Of a stretch of DNA of 64,000 bases, positions 22,400-31,431 are shown one piece after another; positions within the stretch are counted from its first letter, which is position 1; the number at the start of each line of letters is the position of its first letter. This DNA comes from Burkholderiales bacterium (GTDB taxonomy: Bacteria > Pseudomonadota > Gammaproteobacteria > Burkholderiales > Usitatibacteraceae), in assembly GCA_019634955.1 (NCBI GenBank), contig JAHCAK010000010.1, positions 38,101 to 102,100 on the forward strand. The letters run 5' to 3'. The position numbers were made by a program, and so were the translations under genes. The notes beneath the pieces were generated by a model that saw only the letters and a list, made by a program, of their open reading frames with translations, was not told the origin of the DNA and searched no databases.

Positions 22400-23614
22400 G
22401 TGAGCCAGCCCGCCGCCGAAGCCCGCCCGTCCCTCGCCGCCCGACTGAAGTCGCAGCCGCCGCGCGAGGCGGCCCGGATGCTCGCCGCGGAGGAGCCTGC
22501 GCGCGCCGTGGAGGTGCTCGCCGAGCTGAACCCCGGGCTCACGCAGGACCTCCTCGCCGAGCTTCCCCCGGACGCGCTGGCCGCGGTCTCCAAGGCGGCG
22601 AGCCCCGAGGTCGCGAAGCAGTGGCTGCGTAACGCCCGCTACGCGCAAGGCGCCATCGGGAGGCTCATGGAGCCGGCCCACGCGGTGTTCGCGCCGGAGA
22701 TCACGGTGGGGCAGGCGATCGAGCAGCTGCGCGCCGTGGTGCGCACGGCCTTCGTGACCTACGGCTACGTGACCGACGGCGAGGGGAAGCTCCTCGGCCT
22801 GCTCACCATGCGCGACCTGCTCTTCAGCGACCACGGTGCCCGGCTGGGCGACGTGATGCTCCGGGGCGCCTTCGCCTTCCGGGCCGACATGCCGATCTCG
22901 GACGCGATGAAGCTCACGCTGAACCGCCATTACCCCGTGTACCCGGTGTGCGACGAGGCCGGCCGGCTCGTGGGCCTGGTGCGAGGCGCGGCCATCTTCG
23001 AGGAGCAGGCCTTCGAGATCACCGCGCAGCCCGGCTCGATGGTCGGCGTGGAGAAGGAGGAGCGCGTGACGACGCCGCTTTCCCGCGCGTTCAAGTTCCG
23101 GCACCCGTGGCTGCAGCTGAATCTCGTCACGGCGTTCGCGGCCGGGGGCGTCGTGGCCCTCTTCCAGGGCACGGTGGACAAGCTGGTGATCCTGGCGACC
23201 TTCCTGCCGGTGCTCGCGGGCCAGTCGGGCAACACCGGCTGCCAGGCGCTCGCGGTGACCGTTCGCGGAATGACTCTGGGCGACATCCGCGCCGGCGCCG
23301 GCAAGAAGCTCGTCGCCAAGGAGTTCCTCCTCGGCCTCTCGAACGGCGCGGTCACCGGGCTCATCTGCGGCGTGGCCATGTTCTTCCTCGCGCGCGCCCA
23401 GGAATCGCCGCACGCGATGCTGCTGGGGCTCGCCGTCTTCCTCGCCATGACGGGAAGCTGCGCGATCAGCGGCGTCTCCGGGGCGCTCGTGCCGCTGGGG
23501 CTCAAGCGCCTCGGGGCGGATCCCGCCACCGCCTCGAGCATCATCGTCACCACGGCGACGGACGTCGCGAGCATGGGGCTGCTGCTCGGCCTCGCGACCC
23601 TCCTCGTCCGGTGA
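22400..23614 (+). CDS. mgtE: MgtE-type magnesium transporter
   Basis: A 404-residue protein: N-terminal helical MgtE_N superhelix (about 10-95, with REAARMLAAEEPARAVEVLAEL), a CBS pair (about 95-210), then five hydrophobic helices (about 235-404) containing LVILATFLPVLAGQSGNTGCQALAV, the ion-pore signature (PVLAGQ.GN), and a second pore-lining segment ATDVASMGLLLG. GTG 22400 is chosen since no ATG precedes the conserved region. It is slightly short compared with the usual 450 residues, mainly in the N domain. Expected role: Mg uptake gated by cytosolic Mg through the CBS domains. Confidence 0.92.
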   Translation: MSQPAAEARPSLAARLKSQPPREAARMLAAEEPARAVEVLAELNPGLTQDLLAELPPDALAAVSKAASPEVAKQWLRNARYAQGAIGRLMEPAHAVFAPEITVGQAIEQLRAVVRTAFVTYGYVTDGEGKLLGLLTMRDLLFSDHGARLGDVMLRGAFAFRADMPISDAMKLTLNRHYPVYPVCDEAGRLVGLVRGAAIFEEQAFEITAQPGSMVGVEKEERVTTPLSRAFKFRHPWLQLNLVTAFAAGGVVALFQGTVDKLVILATFLPVLAGQSGNTGCQALAVTVRGMTLGDIRAGAGKKLVAKEFLLGLSNGAVTGLICGVAMFFLARAQESPHAMLLGLAVFLAMTGSCAISGVSGALVPLGLKRLGADPATASSIIVTTATDVASMGLLLGLATLLVR

Positions 23615-23648
23615 AAATTCCGCATTGAATGTTGCACCGGAGCGACCT

Positions 23649-24179
23649 ATGATCGCCGCCATGACCGCCCGCCTCCTCCTGCCGCTCCTCCTGGCCCTGC
23701 TGTCGCTCGCCGGCGACGCGCTCGCCCAGGAGCCGGCCTCGACGAACCGGGCGACGGACCTGAAGGAGCGCCCGGCGATGGACGCGCGGACGCTCGCCCC
23801 CCTGCCGGCGGAGGCGCCGGTGAAGGTTCTCGCGCGCCAGGGCGGCTGGACGCAGGTCGAGGCCGGCGCCCAGCGCGGCTGGGTGCGCGCCTTCCACCTC
23901 AAGTTCCAGTCCACCGTCGAGACCTCGTCCGGCGGGGGCGTCGGCAGCGGCATCACCTCGATCTTCGGCTTCGGCAGCCGGGAGGCGCCCAAGACCTCCA
24001 AGGTCGCGACGCTCGGCATCCGCGGCCTCACGCCTGAGGACTTCAAGAACGCCTCGCCCGACCCGGCGGCGCTGCGCAAGATGCAGTCCTACCGCGCTGA
24101 CAAGGCCTCGGCCGAGCGCTTCGCCCGGGAGGCGAAGCTCGCGCCGGTCCGGGTGGCCTACGTGGGGAGCGGCTCGTGA
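23649..24179 (+). CDS. secreted SH3-like domain protein
   Basis: A 176-residue exported protein: signal peptide (about 5-28, LLLPLLLALLSLAGDALAQ) and a bacterial SH3-type region (about 40-85) with LPAEAPVKVLARQGGWTQVE and AQRGWVRAFHLKF, then a Gly/Ser-rich segment (about 95-115) and an EDFKNASPDPAALRKM tail. SH3b domains usually bind peptidoglycan or other cell-envelope partners. ATG 23649 has GGAG six bases upstream; ATG 23661 is an alternative. Its stop overlaps the GTG of the M48 protease (GTGA), so the two are coupled and probably work together in the envelope. Confidence 0.8.
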   Translation: MIAAMTARLLLPLLLALLSLAGDALAQEPASTNRATDLKERPAMDARTLAPLPAEAPVKVLARQGGWTQVEAGAQRGWVRAFHLKFQSTVETSSGGGVGSGITSIFGFGSREAPKTSKVATLGIRGLTPEDFKNASPDPAALRKMQSYRADKASAERFAREAKLAPVRVAYVGSGS

Positions 24180-25048
24180 GGGCGCTTCTCGCCGCGCTCG
24201 CGCTCGGGCTCGCCGCGCCGGCGCACGCCCAGCTCGACTTCGGCCGCATCCTCGACCTCGGGAAGAAGGCCGTCGAGGTGGGGCAGAAGGTGCAGGAGGC
24301 CACCAAGGAGTACACGGTGGAGGAGGAGATCGCCCTCGGCGAGGGGATCACCACGGGCTTCCTCGGCGCCATCCGCCTTCACCCGGACGAGCGGCTGCAG
24401 CGCTACGTGAACCGCGTCGGGCGCTGGCTCGCGTCGCAGACCGAGCGCGCGGACCTGCCGTGGACCTTCGGCGTGATCGACACCGAGATCATCAACGCCT
24501 TCGCCATGCCCGGCGGCACGGTCGTCGTCTCGCACGGGCTCGTGAAGCGCCTCGGCAGCGAGTCGGAGCTTGCCGGCGTCCTCGCGCACGAGATCGCGCA
24601 CGTGCTGAAGAAGCACCAGCTCTCGGCCATCCAGTCGGACGCGGGCTGGAGCGCCGCGGCGACGGGCGCGAAGGCCGTCGCGGCCGACCAGATCGCGCGG
24701 CGCGGCGGCGGGGACGTGATGGGCATCAAGACCCAGCTGGCCAACGCGGGCGTGGATCTCGTGAAGGACGGGCTCTTCCTGCGCCCGCTGGACCGCAGCA
24801 TGGAATACGAGGCCGACCGGCTCGGCGTCGTGGTCGCCGCCCGCGGCGGCTACGATCCCTACGGCTTCGTGGCGGTGCTCACGATGCTCGCGCAGGTGAA
24901 GCCGGAGGAGACCGGCGTGTCGATCACCTTCTCCACCCATCCCTCGCCCGCCGACCGGCTGGCCGAGCTCGAGAAGGTCATGCCCGAGCTCGAGAAGTAC
25001 GCCGGCCAGCCGCAGGTCGAGGGGCGCTTCCGCCAGACCGTCAGGTAG
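24176..25048 (+). CDS. M48 family metalloprotease
   Basis: A 290-residue secreted peptidase: signal peptide (1-18, ending AHAQ), then an M48 catalytic domain with zinc-binding HEIAH (138-142), the INAFAMPGGTVVVSHGL strand before it and the third ligand in SMEYEADRLGV (about 202-212). TFSTHPSPADRLAEL near the C-terminus is the usual M48 closing motif. It resembles the LoiP/BepA-like envelope quality-control proteases without a TPR domain. GTG start overlaps the SH3-protein stop. It is likely periplasmic; targets unknown. Confidence 0.9.
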   Translation: MRALLAALALGLAAPAHAQLDFGRILDLGKKAVEVGQKVQEATKEYTVEEEIALGEGITTGFLGAIRLHPDERLQRYVNRVGRWLASQTERADLPWTFGVIDTEIINAFAMPGGTVVVSHGLVKRLGSESELAGVLAHEIAHVLKKHQLSAIQSDAGWSAAATGAKAVAADQIARRGGGDVMGIKTQLANAGVDLVKDGLFLRPLDRSMEYEADRLGVVVAARGGYDPYGFVAVLTMLAQVKPEETGVSITFSTHPSPADRLAELEKVMPELEKYAGQPQVEGRFRQTVR

Positions 25049-25091
25049 CGCCCCGGAACGAACGGGCCCGGTTCCTCTTTCGGACGAGTCC

Positions 25092-25129
25092 GGGGACGGC
25101 TCCCGGGACATGTCCCGGGAACCGTCCCC
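25092..25129. repeat. 38-bp near-perfect palindrome
   Basis: Nineteen-base arms centred on acatgt pair with a single mismatch (position 25100 with 25121): ggggacggctcccgggaca faces its complement. It lies between the convergent M48 protease and aminotransferase genes and ends two bases before the latter's stop codon. It could act as a bidirectional terminator, though no T-tract follows, or be a mobile palindromic repeat of the kind scattered in GC-rich genomes. Confidence 0.75.
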
Positions 25130-25130
25130 C

Positions 25131-26384
25131 TCACTTGAGGTTGGCGACCTTCTTGCGCGCTTCCTGGGCGTGCATCTGCGCGTAGGCCTGGTGGGCGGCG
25201 GCTTCCGCCTCGCCCACGCGGATGGGCAGCCCCATGTCCTGCAGCACCGAGCCCAGCGCCGACAGGCACAGCATCACGTTCTCGGGCTTGCACGAGTAGC
25301 CCATGATGCCGACGCGCCAGATCTTGCCGGCGAGCGGCCCCAGGCCCGCGCCGATCTCGAGGTTGAACTCGTTGAGCAGCGTCTTCCTCACCTCGGCCTC
25401 GCGGTCGCGGATGGCCTCGGGGATGTGCACGGCGTTCATCTGCGGCAGCTGCGCGCCTTCCTTGACGAGGAACCTGAGCCCCATCGCCTCCAGGCCCGCC
25501 TTGAGCGCGACGTGGTTGCGGTGGTGGCGCGCCCAGCAGTTCTCCAGGCCCTCCTCCTTGATGAGCAGCAGCGCCTCGTGAAGGGCGTAGAGGCTGTTGG
25601 TGGGCGCCGTGTGGTGGTAGGTGCGCGTGGTGGCGCCCCAGTAGCCCAGCAGCAGGTTCATGTCCATGAACCAGCTGTGGATCTTGTCCTTGCGCGCCTT
25701 CACGTGCTCGACCACGCGGTCGTTGAACGACACGGGCGAGAGCCCCGGCGTGCACGACAGGCACTTCTGGCTGGCGGAGTAGATCGCGTCCACGTCCCAG
25801 TCGTCGACCATCACCGGGCAGCCTGCGAGCGAGGTCACGGCATCGACGATCGTGAGCGCGTCGTGCTTGTGCGCGACCGAGACGAGCGTCTTCGCGTCGG
25901 ACTGCACGCCGGTGGAGGTCTCGGCGTGCACGAACGCGACCACGCGGGCATCGGGGTGCTTCTTCAGGGCATCCTCGAGCTTCTGCGGGTCGCACGGCTC
26001 GCCCCACGCGTCCTCGACGACGATCGCCGTGCCGCCCGCGCGCTCGACGTTCTCGATCATGCGGCCGCCGAAGACGCCGTTGCGGCACACCACGACCTTG
26101 TCGCCGGGGGCGACCATGTTCACGAAGCAATACTCCATGCCCACGGAGCCGGGGCCGGAGACGGGGAAGGTGAGGGCGTTGCCCGTCTGGTAGACGTAGC
26201 GCAGCAGCGCCTTCAGCTCCTCCATCATCTCTACGAAGACGGGATCGAGGTAGCCGATGGCCGGCAGGCTCATGGCCGCCATCACGCGCGGGTTGATCTC
26301 CGAGGGGCCGGGGCCGAGCAGCGTGCGCTGCGGCGGGTGGAAGGAGTGGATCTTCTTGGTCGGGGCGAGGTGCTTGAGCGTCAT
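25131..26384 (-). CDS. class V aminotransferase, alanine/serine-glyoxylate type
   Basis: A 417-residue PLP enzyme. Seen: LLGPGPSEINPRVMAAM (22-38), SGPGSVGMEYCFVNM (76-90), the aspartate in TIVDAVTSLAG (178-188) that pairs with the PLP ring, and the Schiff-base lysine K207 in SASQKCLS. The layout fits alanine-glyoxylate/serine-pyruvate aminotransferases, which convert glyoxylate to glycine; kynurenine-like members are less likely. A glyoxylate function would match the oxalate genes further right, but it is 18 kb away and transcribed alone. It has a C-terminal Ala/Glu/Lys-rich extension (about 385-417). Confidence 0.85.
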   Translation of the reverse strand: MTLKHLAPTKKIHSFHPPQRTLLGPGPSEINPRVMAAMSLPAIGYLDPVFVEMMEELKALLRYVYQTGNALTFPVSGPGSVGMEYCFVNMVAPGDKVVVCRNGVFGGRMIENVERAGGTAIVVEDAWGEPCDPQKLEDALKKHPDARVVAFVHAETSTGVQSDAKTLVSVAHKHDALTIVDAVTSLAGCPVMVDDWDVDAIYSASQKCLSCTPGLSPVSFNDRVVEHVKARKDKIHSWFMDMNLLLGYWGATTRTYHHTAPTNSLYALHEALLLIKEEGLENCWARHHRNHVALKAGLEAMGLRFLVKEGAQLPQMNAVHIPEAIRDREAEVRKTLLNEFNLEIGAGLGPLAGKIWRVGIMGYSCKPENVMLCLSALGSVLQDMGLPIRVGEAEAAAHQAYAQMHAQEARKKVANLK

Positions 26385-26469
26385 GGCGGGGTCCTGGTGG
26401 CCGGGGCGTCGTTCGGTCGCGCCCCTTGGGGGAATCGTGGATGCGTGCGGGAAATGCCGGGGCTGCCCG

Positions 26470-27378
26470 TCAACCTCGTCCCGGCGTGAAGCGGACGATC
26501 GTGCCCTGCGAGACGTCGGGAAGGTCGTCGGGGTCGATCGCCGTGTCGCCGTCGGGCTGCGGCGTGCCGTCGGCGACGAGGTTGGCGAAGTCGAAGAGGG
26601 CGCGGTCCATGAGGTGCGAGGGCGTCACCCGCGTGAGCGCGCTGAAGATGGAGATGACGCGGCCGGGGTGCCTCCTCTCCCATTCGCGCAGCATCGCCTT
26701 CACCTGCTTCCTCTGCATGTTCTCCTGCGAGCCGCACAGGTTGCAGGGGATGATTGGGAACTGCCGGTCCTCGGCGTAGGCCGCGAGGTCCTTCTCCTCC
26801 ACGTAGGCGAGCGGGCGGATCACGACGTGCCGCCCGTCGTCGGAGACGAGCTTGGGGCTCATCGCCTTGATCTTGCCGTTGTGGAAGAGGTTCAGGAAGA
26901 AGGTCTCGAGGATGTCGTCGCGGTGGTGGCCCAGCGCGATCTTCGTCGCGCCCAGCTCCTTCGCCACGCGGTAGAGCACGCCCCGGCGCAGCCGCGAGCA
27001 CAGGCTGCACATCGTCTTGCCCTCGGGGATCACGCGCTTCACGACGGAGTGCGTGTCCTGCACCTCGATGCGGTGGGGGATGCCGCGGGCGGCGAGGTAC
27101 TCCGGCAGCACGTGCGCCGGGAAGCCGGGGTGGCGCTGGTCGAGGTTCACCGCCACGATCTCGAACGGGACCGGCGCGCGGTCGCGAAGGTGCTGCAGGA
27201 CGTCGAGCAGGCCGTAGCTGTCCTTGCCCCCGGACAGGCAGACCATGACCTTGTCCCCGGCCTCGATCATCGAGAAGTCGGCGATGGCCTCGCCCACGAG
27301 GCGGCGGATGCGCTTCCTGCGCTTGGCGGCCTCGTGATCGGCCTTGCGCGTGTCGCGCAGGGGCTGGACGGCGTTCAT
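26470..27378 (-). CDS. ttcA: tRNA 2-thiocytidine(32) synthetase TtcA
   Basis: A 302-residue cytoplasmic enzyme that thiolates C32 of certain tRNAs. It has the PP-loop ATP motif SGGKDS (49-54) and two CxxC pairs, C124-x-x-C127 ([11 protein letters not shown]) and C212-x-x-C215 (PCNLCGSQ), that hold the iron-sulfur cluster. [15 protein letters not shown] (151-165) is the TtcA-specific helix. ATG 27378 begins a basic N-terminus. It lies 13 bp downstream of the pteridine reductase gene, so the two are likely co-transcribed. Confidence 0.95.
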   Translation of the reverse strand: MNAVQPLRDTRKADHEAAKRRKRIRRLVGEAIADFSMIEAGDKVMVCLSGGKDSYGLLDVLQHLRDRAPVPFEIVAVNLDQRHPGFPAHVLPEYLAARGIPHRIEVQDTHSVVKRVIPEGKTMCSLCSRLRRGVLYRVAKELGATKIALGHHRDDILETFFLNLFHNGKIKAMSPKLVSDDGRHVVIRPLAYVEEKDLAAYAEDRQFPIIPCNLCGSQENMQRKQVKAMLREWERRHPGRVISIFSALTRVTPSHLMDRALFDFANLVADGTPQPDGDTAIDPDDLPDVSQGTIVRFTPGRG

Positions 27379-27391
27379 GTCTGGGGGAAAC

Positions 27392-28132
27392 CTAGAGCGC
27401 GAGGGAGCGGCCCCCGTCGACCGCGAGCACCTGGCCGGTGACGAAAGGCGCATCGAAAAGGAAGTATTTTACCGCGCCGGCGATGTCCTCCGGCGTACCC
27501 GTCCGGCGCAAGGGCGTTTGTACCGTGATGCGCTCGCGCTCGGCCGGCGGGAACGCCTCCCCGTCCTCGGGCCACAGGATGGCGCCCGGAGAAACGCCGT
27601 TCACGCGCACCTCCGGCGCGAGTTCCACCGCGAGCGCCCGCGTGAGCCCCGCCAGCCCGCTCTTCGCGATCGTGTAGGCGAGGAATCCCGGCAGGGGCCG
27701 CTCGGCGTGGATGTCGACGATGTTCACGATCGCGCCGCGGGCCCGCCGCAGGTGGGGCGCCGCCGCCTGCGAAAGGAAGAGCGGCGCGCGCAGGTTCGTG
27801 CCGGCGAGGTCCTCCCAGGCGTCGGCATCGACGCGGCCGACCGGCGTGGGATGGAAGGTCGAGGCGTTGTTCACGAGGCCGTCCAGCCGGCCGTAGGCGG
27901 CCACGGCGCGCTCGACGAGGCTCTCGAGGGCGCCCGCGTCGAGGAGGTCGGCCTGGATGACGGCCGCGCTCCCGGGCCGGGCGGCCTCGAGCTCCGCGGC
28001 GAGGCGGTCGGCCTCTCCGCGGGAGCGGTTGCAGTGCACCACGACCCGCGCCCCTGCCGCGTGCGCCGCTCGCACGATGGCCGCGCCGACACGCTTCGCG
28101 CCCCCCGTCACCAGAACCACCGGCTGCCCCAT
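27392..28132 (-). CDS. pteridine reductase (SDR family, FolM/PTR1-like)
   Basis: A 246-residue short-chain dehydrogenase. Its NADPH loop reads TGGAKRVG (9-16), the TGxxxRxG variant of pteridine reductases in place of TGxxxGxG, followed by HCNRS (33-37) for the phosphate of NADPH. NNAS, the YxxxK pair in AYTIAKSG (about 155-162), and [10 protein letters not shown] follow. The family reduces dihydrobiopterin, dihydromonapterin or dihydrofolate. Co-oriented with ttcA. The choice between FolM- and PTR1-type substrate cannot be made from sequence alone. Confidence 0.88.
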   Translation of the reverse strand: MGQPVVLVTGGAKRVGAAIVRAAHAAGARVVVHCNRSRGEADRLAAELEAARPGSAAVIQADLLDAGALESLVERAVAAYGRLDGLVNNASTFHPTPVGRVDADAWEDLAGTNLRAPLFLSQAAAPHLRRARGAIVNIVDIHAERPLPGFLAYTIAKSGLAGLTRALAVELAPEVRVNGVSPGAILWPEDGEAFPPAERERITVQTPLRRTGTPEDIAGAVKYFLFDAPFVTGQVLAVDGGRSLAL

Positions 28133-28242
28133 GGTGCTATATTCCCCGTCAGAATCGCCCCGCCCGGAAAGAGCGGCGCCAGAGGCGAAAGTGTAGCGAA
28201 TACCGCGATCCGAGCCCCCCGACGGCGCCCGCCCACTCCCCG

Positions 28243-29430
28243 ATGTCCTCCCCGGCCGACCTCTCGCTTCCCCCGCCCGAGCACGAGGCCGCGGCCCATT
28301 CGCACGCGCTCGCCGAGCGCATCGCCGCGGCGATCGGCGAGGAGGGCGGCTGGATCCCCTTCACGCGGTTCATGGAGCTCGCGCTCTACGCGCCGGGGCA
28401 GGGCTACTACGCGGCCGGCGCGCGCAAGATCGGTGCCGGGGGCGACTTCGTCACCGCGCCCGAGCTCTCGCCGATGTTTTCGCGCTGCCTCGCGATGCAG
28501 GCCCGCCAGGTGCTCGACCACGTCGGTGGCGAGATCCTCGAGCTCGGGCCCGGGACGGGCACGCTCGCCGCCGACCTCTTCGAGGAACTGAAGGCCCAGG
28601 GGGCGGCGCCGGCGCGCTACCGCCTGCTGGAAGTGAGCCCGGAGCTGCGCGAGCGCCAGCGCGCCCGCCTCGCGGAGCGCCACCCCGCGGACATCGGCCG
28701 CTTCGAGTGGATCGAGCGCCTGCCGGAGCGCATCGACGGCATCGTGATCGCCAATGAGGTCCTGGACGTGCTGCCTTGCGCCCTCGTGCACCGCTCGGGC
28801 GGCGAGATTCTCGAGCGCGGCGTCGTCGTCACCGAGGCCGGGTTCGGCTGGGAGGACGCGCCCCTGCCGGACGGCGAGCTCAAGCGGCGCGCGCAGGCGG
28901 TCATCCCCCCCGGGGACTACGATTACCTCACCGAGGTGAGCCTCGCCGGGGAAGGGCTGGTGCGCTCGATCGCCGCCGCCCTCGGGCGCGGCCTCGCCCT
29001 CTTCATCGACTACGGGTACGCGCAGGCCGAGTACTACCACCCGCAGCGCGCGCAGGGCACGCTGCGCTGCCACTACCGGCACCGCGTGCACAACGACCCG
29101 TTCTTCCTGCCCGGCCTGCAGGACATCACCGCCCACGTGGATTTCACCGCCATGGCCCGCGCGGCGCAGTCGGCGGGCGCCGAGGTCCTCGGCTACACCA
29201 CGCAGGCCCACTTCCTCATCTCCTGCGGCCTCGCGGTCATGGTCGCGGGCGGCGACCCGGGCATGACGCTGTCGCGGCTCAAGGTCACGAGCGCGGTCCA
29301 CCGGCTCATCAGCCCGGCGGAGATGGGCGAGCTCTTCAAGGTGCTCGGCATCGGCCGCGGCGTCGACTGGCCGCTGCAGGGGTTCCAATCGGCGCGGCCG
29401 CTGCCGCTGGGGCTGGGCGACGAGGAGTAG
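28243..29430 (+). CDS. MidA/NDUFAF7-type SAM-dependent methyltransferase
   Basis: A 395-residue protein of the COG1565 family, whose mitochondrial member NDUFAF7 methylates an arginine of a complex I subunit. Seen: MELALYAPGQGYYAAGARKIGAGGDFVTAPE (the family's N-terminal signature lies within 45-78; shown in part), the SAM-binding motif ILELGPGTGTLAADL (about 98-112), VIANEVLDVLPC (about 167) and FIDYGYAQAEYY. Bacterial substrate unknown. The NDUFA9-like gene at 33 kb is another complex I-related protein but not adjacent. It is divergent from the pteridine reductase. Confidence 0.88.
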   Translation: MSSPADLSLPPPEHEAAAHSHALAERIAAAIGEEGGWIPFTRFMELALYAPGQGYYAAGARKIGAGGDFVTAPELSPMFSRCLAMQARQVLDHVGGEILELGPGTGTLAADLFEELKAQGAAPARYRLLEVSPELRERQRARLAERHPADIGRFEWIERLPERIDGIVIANEVLDVLPCALVHRSGGEILERGVVVTEAGFGWEDAPLPDGELKRRAQAVIPPGDYDYLTEVSLAGEGLVRSIAAALGRGLALFIDYGYAQAEYYHPQRAQGTLRCHYRHRVHNDPFFLPGLQDITAHVDFTAMARAAQSAGAEVLGYTTQAHFLISCGLAVMVAGGDPGMTLSRLKVTSAVHRLISPAEMGELFKVLGIGRGVDWPLQGFQSARPLPLGLGDEE

Positions 29431-29542
29431 GGCCGGGCCGTTCGGCTAGAATGGCTGGCTGAAGATGCTCGCCCGGGAACCTAGGGCCCCGGGCGATACA
29501 CCAACGGCGGGACCAACCGCCACCAGGAAGGAGTGAGGAGAC

Positions 29543-30508
29543 ATGAAGCGATTCATCGCAGTCACGGCCGCCGTCGTCGCGGCCTTCGGGCTCGGCACGG
29601 CCGGCGCCCAGCAGAAGACGCGCATCTCCATCGGCACCGGCGGCACGGCCGGCGTCTACTACCCGCTCGGCGGGGGCCTCGCGACGGTGATCTCGAAGTA
29701 CGTGCCGAACGTGGACGCCACGGCCGAGGTGACCGGCGGCTCCGTGGCCAACCTCCAGCTCATCGGCGGGGGCAAGTCCGAGATCGGCTTCACCATGGCC
29801 GACTCGGCGTGGGACGCCTACAACGGGCTGGAGAAGTTCAAGGACAAGAAGGTCCCGGTGCGGGCGCTGGCCGTGTTCTACCCGAACCGCATGCAGGTGG
29901 CCACCCTCGACGGCAAGGGCATCGAGAAGGTGACCGACCTCAAGGGCAAGCGCGTGGCGACGGGTTCCCCGGGGTCCGGCACCGAGGTGATGTCCATGCG
30001 CATGCTCGAGGCCTTCGGCCTCGACCCGAACAAGGACGTCAACCGCGAGCGCTTGTCGCTCGCCGAGAGCGTGAACGCGCTCAAGGACGGCAAGGTCGAC
30101 GCCCTCACCTGGGTGGGCGGTGTGCCGACCCCGGGCCTCACCGACCTCGCCGCGACGCCAGGCAAGAAGATCAAGCTGCTGGACCACGGCGACGCCGCCG
30201 ACGGCATGCGCAAGAAGTACGGGCCCATCTACGTGAAGAACAAGATCCTCGCCAACGCCTACCCGGGCGAGACGCGCGACACGACCAACGTGGACGTGTG
30301 GAACCTGCTCGTGGTGCCCGAGTCCGCCTCCGAGGACCTCATCTACCAGGTCACCAAGACGCTCTTCGAGAAGAAGGACGAGCTGGTGAAGGTGCACAAG
30401 GACGCGGCCTTCCTGTCGCTGGACAACCAGATGACGGGGGCCTCGCCCATCCCGTTCCACCCGGGCGCGCTGAAGTACTTCAAGGAGAAGGGGCTCAAGG
30501 TCAACTGA
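29543..30508 (+). CDS. TAXI family TRAP-type solute-binding protein
   Basis: A 321-residue periplasmic binding protein with signal peptide (1-22, ending GTAGAQ) and the TAXI signature ISIGTGGTAGVYYPLGGGLA (29-48). ADSAWDAYNG, GSGTEVMSMRML and ALTWVGGVPTPGL follow. TAXI proteins normally pair with fused DctQM membrane subunits and often import glutamate-like or dicarboxylate substrates, but no TRAP membrane gene is near, so it is an orphan. A strong AAGGAG-type site lies before ATG 29543, a -10-like tagaat at 29451 and a clear terminator after it, so it is a single-gene unit. Confidence 0.92.
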   Translation: MKRFIAVTAAVVAAFGLGTAGAQQKTRISIGTGGTAGVYYPLGGGLATVISKYVPNVDATAEVTGGSVANLQLIGGGKSEIGFTMADSAWDAYNGLEKFKDKKVPVRALAVFYPNRMQVATLDGKGIEKVTDLKGKRVATGSPGSGTEVMSMRMLEAFGLDPNKDVNRERLSLAESVNALKDGKVDALTWVGGVPTPGLTDLAATPGKKIKLLDHGDAADGMRKKYGPIYVKNKILANAYPGETRDTTNVDVWNLLVVPESASEDLIYQVTKTLFEKKDELVKVHKDAAFLSLDNQMTGASPIPFHPGALKYFKEKGLKVN

Positions 30509-30550
30509 CCCCGTCCCGCGCGGCCGCCCGGCGGCCGTGCACCCCCCCGG

Positions 30551-30580
30551 AAAGGGCCCGCTCGCGGGCCCTTTTCCTTT
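30551..30580 (+). terminator. rho-independent terminator of the TAXI gene
   Basis: A perfect 10-bp stem (aaagggcccg 30551-30560, cgggcccttt 30565-30574) with a ctcg loop runs straight into a T-rich tract (ttttccttt). It follows the TAXI stop by about 40 bp. Confidence 0.9.
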
Positions 30581-30646
30581 GCGGGCGCGGCGGCCCCGCG
30601 CACGCAAGTGCTTGACCGGAAACGATTCCGGGGCCCGGCCGCTTTA

Positions 30647-30728
30647 TGCTGCACTGCAAAAAATATTTGCGATACCCCCTTGACTTCGCTGCAGCGTGGC
30701 CTAAAATTCGTCTTTGTGCAGTGCAGCA
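30647..30728 (+). promoter_or_regulatory. phasin promoter framed by inverted PhaR-type boxes
   Basis: A sigma-70-like promoter, ttgact (30680-30685) and taaaat (30702-30707) 16 bp apart, is flanked by two perfectly inverted 12-bp boxes, tgctgcactgca (30647-30658) and tgcagtgcagca (30717-30728). A third palindrome with the same core, cgctgcagcg (30688-30697), lies in the spacer. Known: PhaR repressors of polyhydroxybutyrate producers bind such TGC/GCA-rich sites and repress phasin genes until polymer appears. The downstream box would cover the transcript start (about 30714). Confidence 0.8.
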
Positions 30729-30781
30729 AAACACGCTGCCGCAACCCGGACCCCCAGGCCAACATCCTCAAGGAGCCACCC

Positions 30782-31345
30782 ATGTTCAAGATCGACCAGT
30801 TCAGCGCCGCCAACGAAGCCGCCATCAACCAGTTCGCGCACTTCGCGCAGCTCTCCCTCGCCAACCTCGAGAAGTTCGCCGAGATCGGCCTCGACGCCGC
30901 CCGCGACTCCGTCGAGCAGGCCACCGCGCACGCCGCGGCCCTGGCCGGCGCGAAGGACGTGCACGAGGTGATCGCCATCAACTCCGCCGCCCTCGAGCCG
31001 GTGATGAAGCGCGCCTACGCCTACTCGCGCACCGTGTACGAGACCGCCGCCGAGACCAACGCGGAAGTGAAGAAGGTCATCGAGAAGCAGGCCGCCGACC
31101 TCAACAAGAGCGCCGTCGCGACGCTGGAAGAGGCGTTCAAGTACGCCCCGGCCGGCTCCGAGGCCTACGTCGGCAACGTGAAGAGCGCCATCGCCGCCGC
31201 GCAGAACGCCTACTCGAACCTCGCCGCGATCAACAAGCAGCTCTACGACACCGTCGAGAAGACCGTCGAGCAGAACGTCGCGACCGTCCAGTCCGCCGCC
31301 AAGGCCCCCAAGGCCCCGGTCCGCAAGGCCGCCAAGCGCCGCTGA
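30782..31345 (+). CDS. phaP: phasin family protein
   Basis: A 187-residue, almost entirely alpha-helical protein with the phasin start FKIDQFSAANEAAINQF, long amphipathic helices rich in Ala/Glu/Lys, few hydrophobic segments and an Ala/Lys/Pro-rich basic tail (KAPKAPVRKAAKRR). Phasins coat polyhydroxyalkanoate granules and control their size. The gene is monocistronic: a PhaR-type promoter precedes it and a strong terminator follows. No PHA synthase lies in the window, so the polymer pathway must be elsewhere. The basic tail resembles those of PHA proteins that also contact DNA. Confidence 0.92.
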   Translation: MFKIDQFSAANEAAINQFAHFAQLSLANLEKFAEIGLDAARDSVEQATAHAAALAGAKDVHEVIAINSAALEPVMKRAYAYSRTVYETAAETNAEVKKVIEKQAADLNKSAVATLEEAFKYAPAGSEAYVGNVKSAIAAAQNAYSNLAAINKQLYDTVEKTVEQNVATVQSAAKAPKAPVRKAAKRR

Positions 31346-31390
31346 GCGACCCGCCCCCGCGAGGGGCGGTGAAGTGAGGTGATTCAGGTC

Positions 31391-31427
31391 GAAGGCCTCC
31401 GGGGATCCCGGGGGCCTTCGTGTTTTT
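31391..31427 (+). terminator. rho-independent terminator of the phasin gene
   Basis: A 12-bp stem with one wobble pair (gaaggcctccgg 31391-31402, ccgggggccttc 31408-31419), loop ggatc, followed by gtgttttt. Classic intrinsic terminator 46 bp after the phasin stop. Confidence 0.9.
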
Positions 31428-31431
31428 GGGC

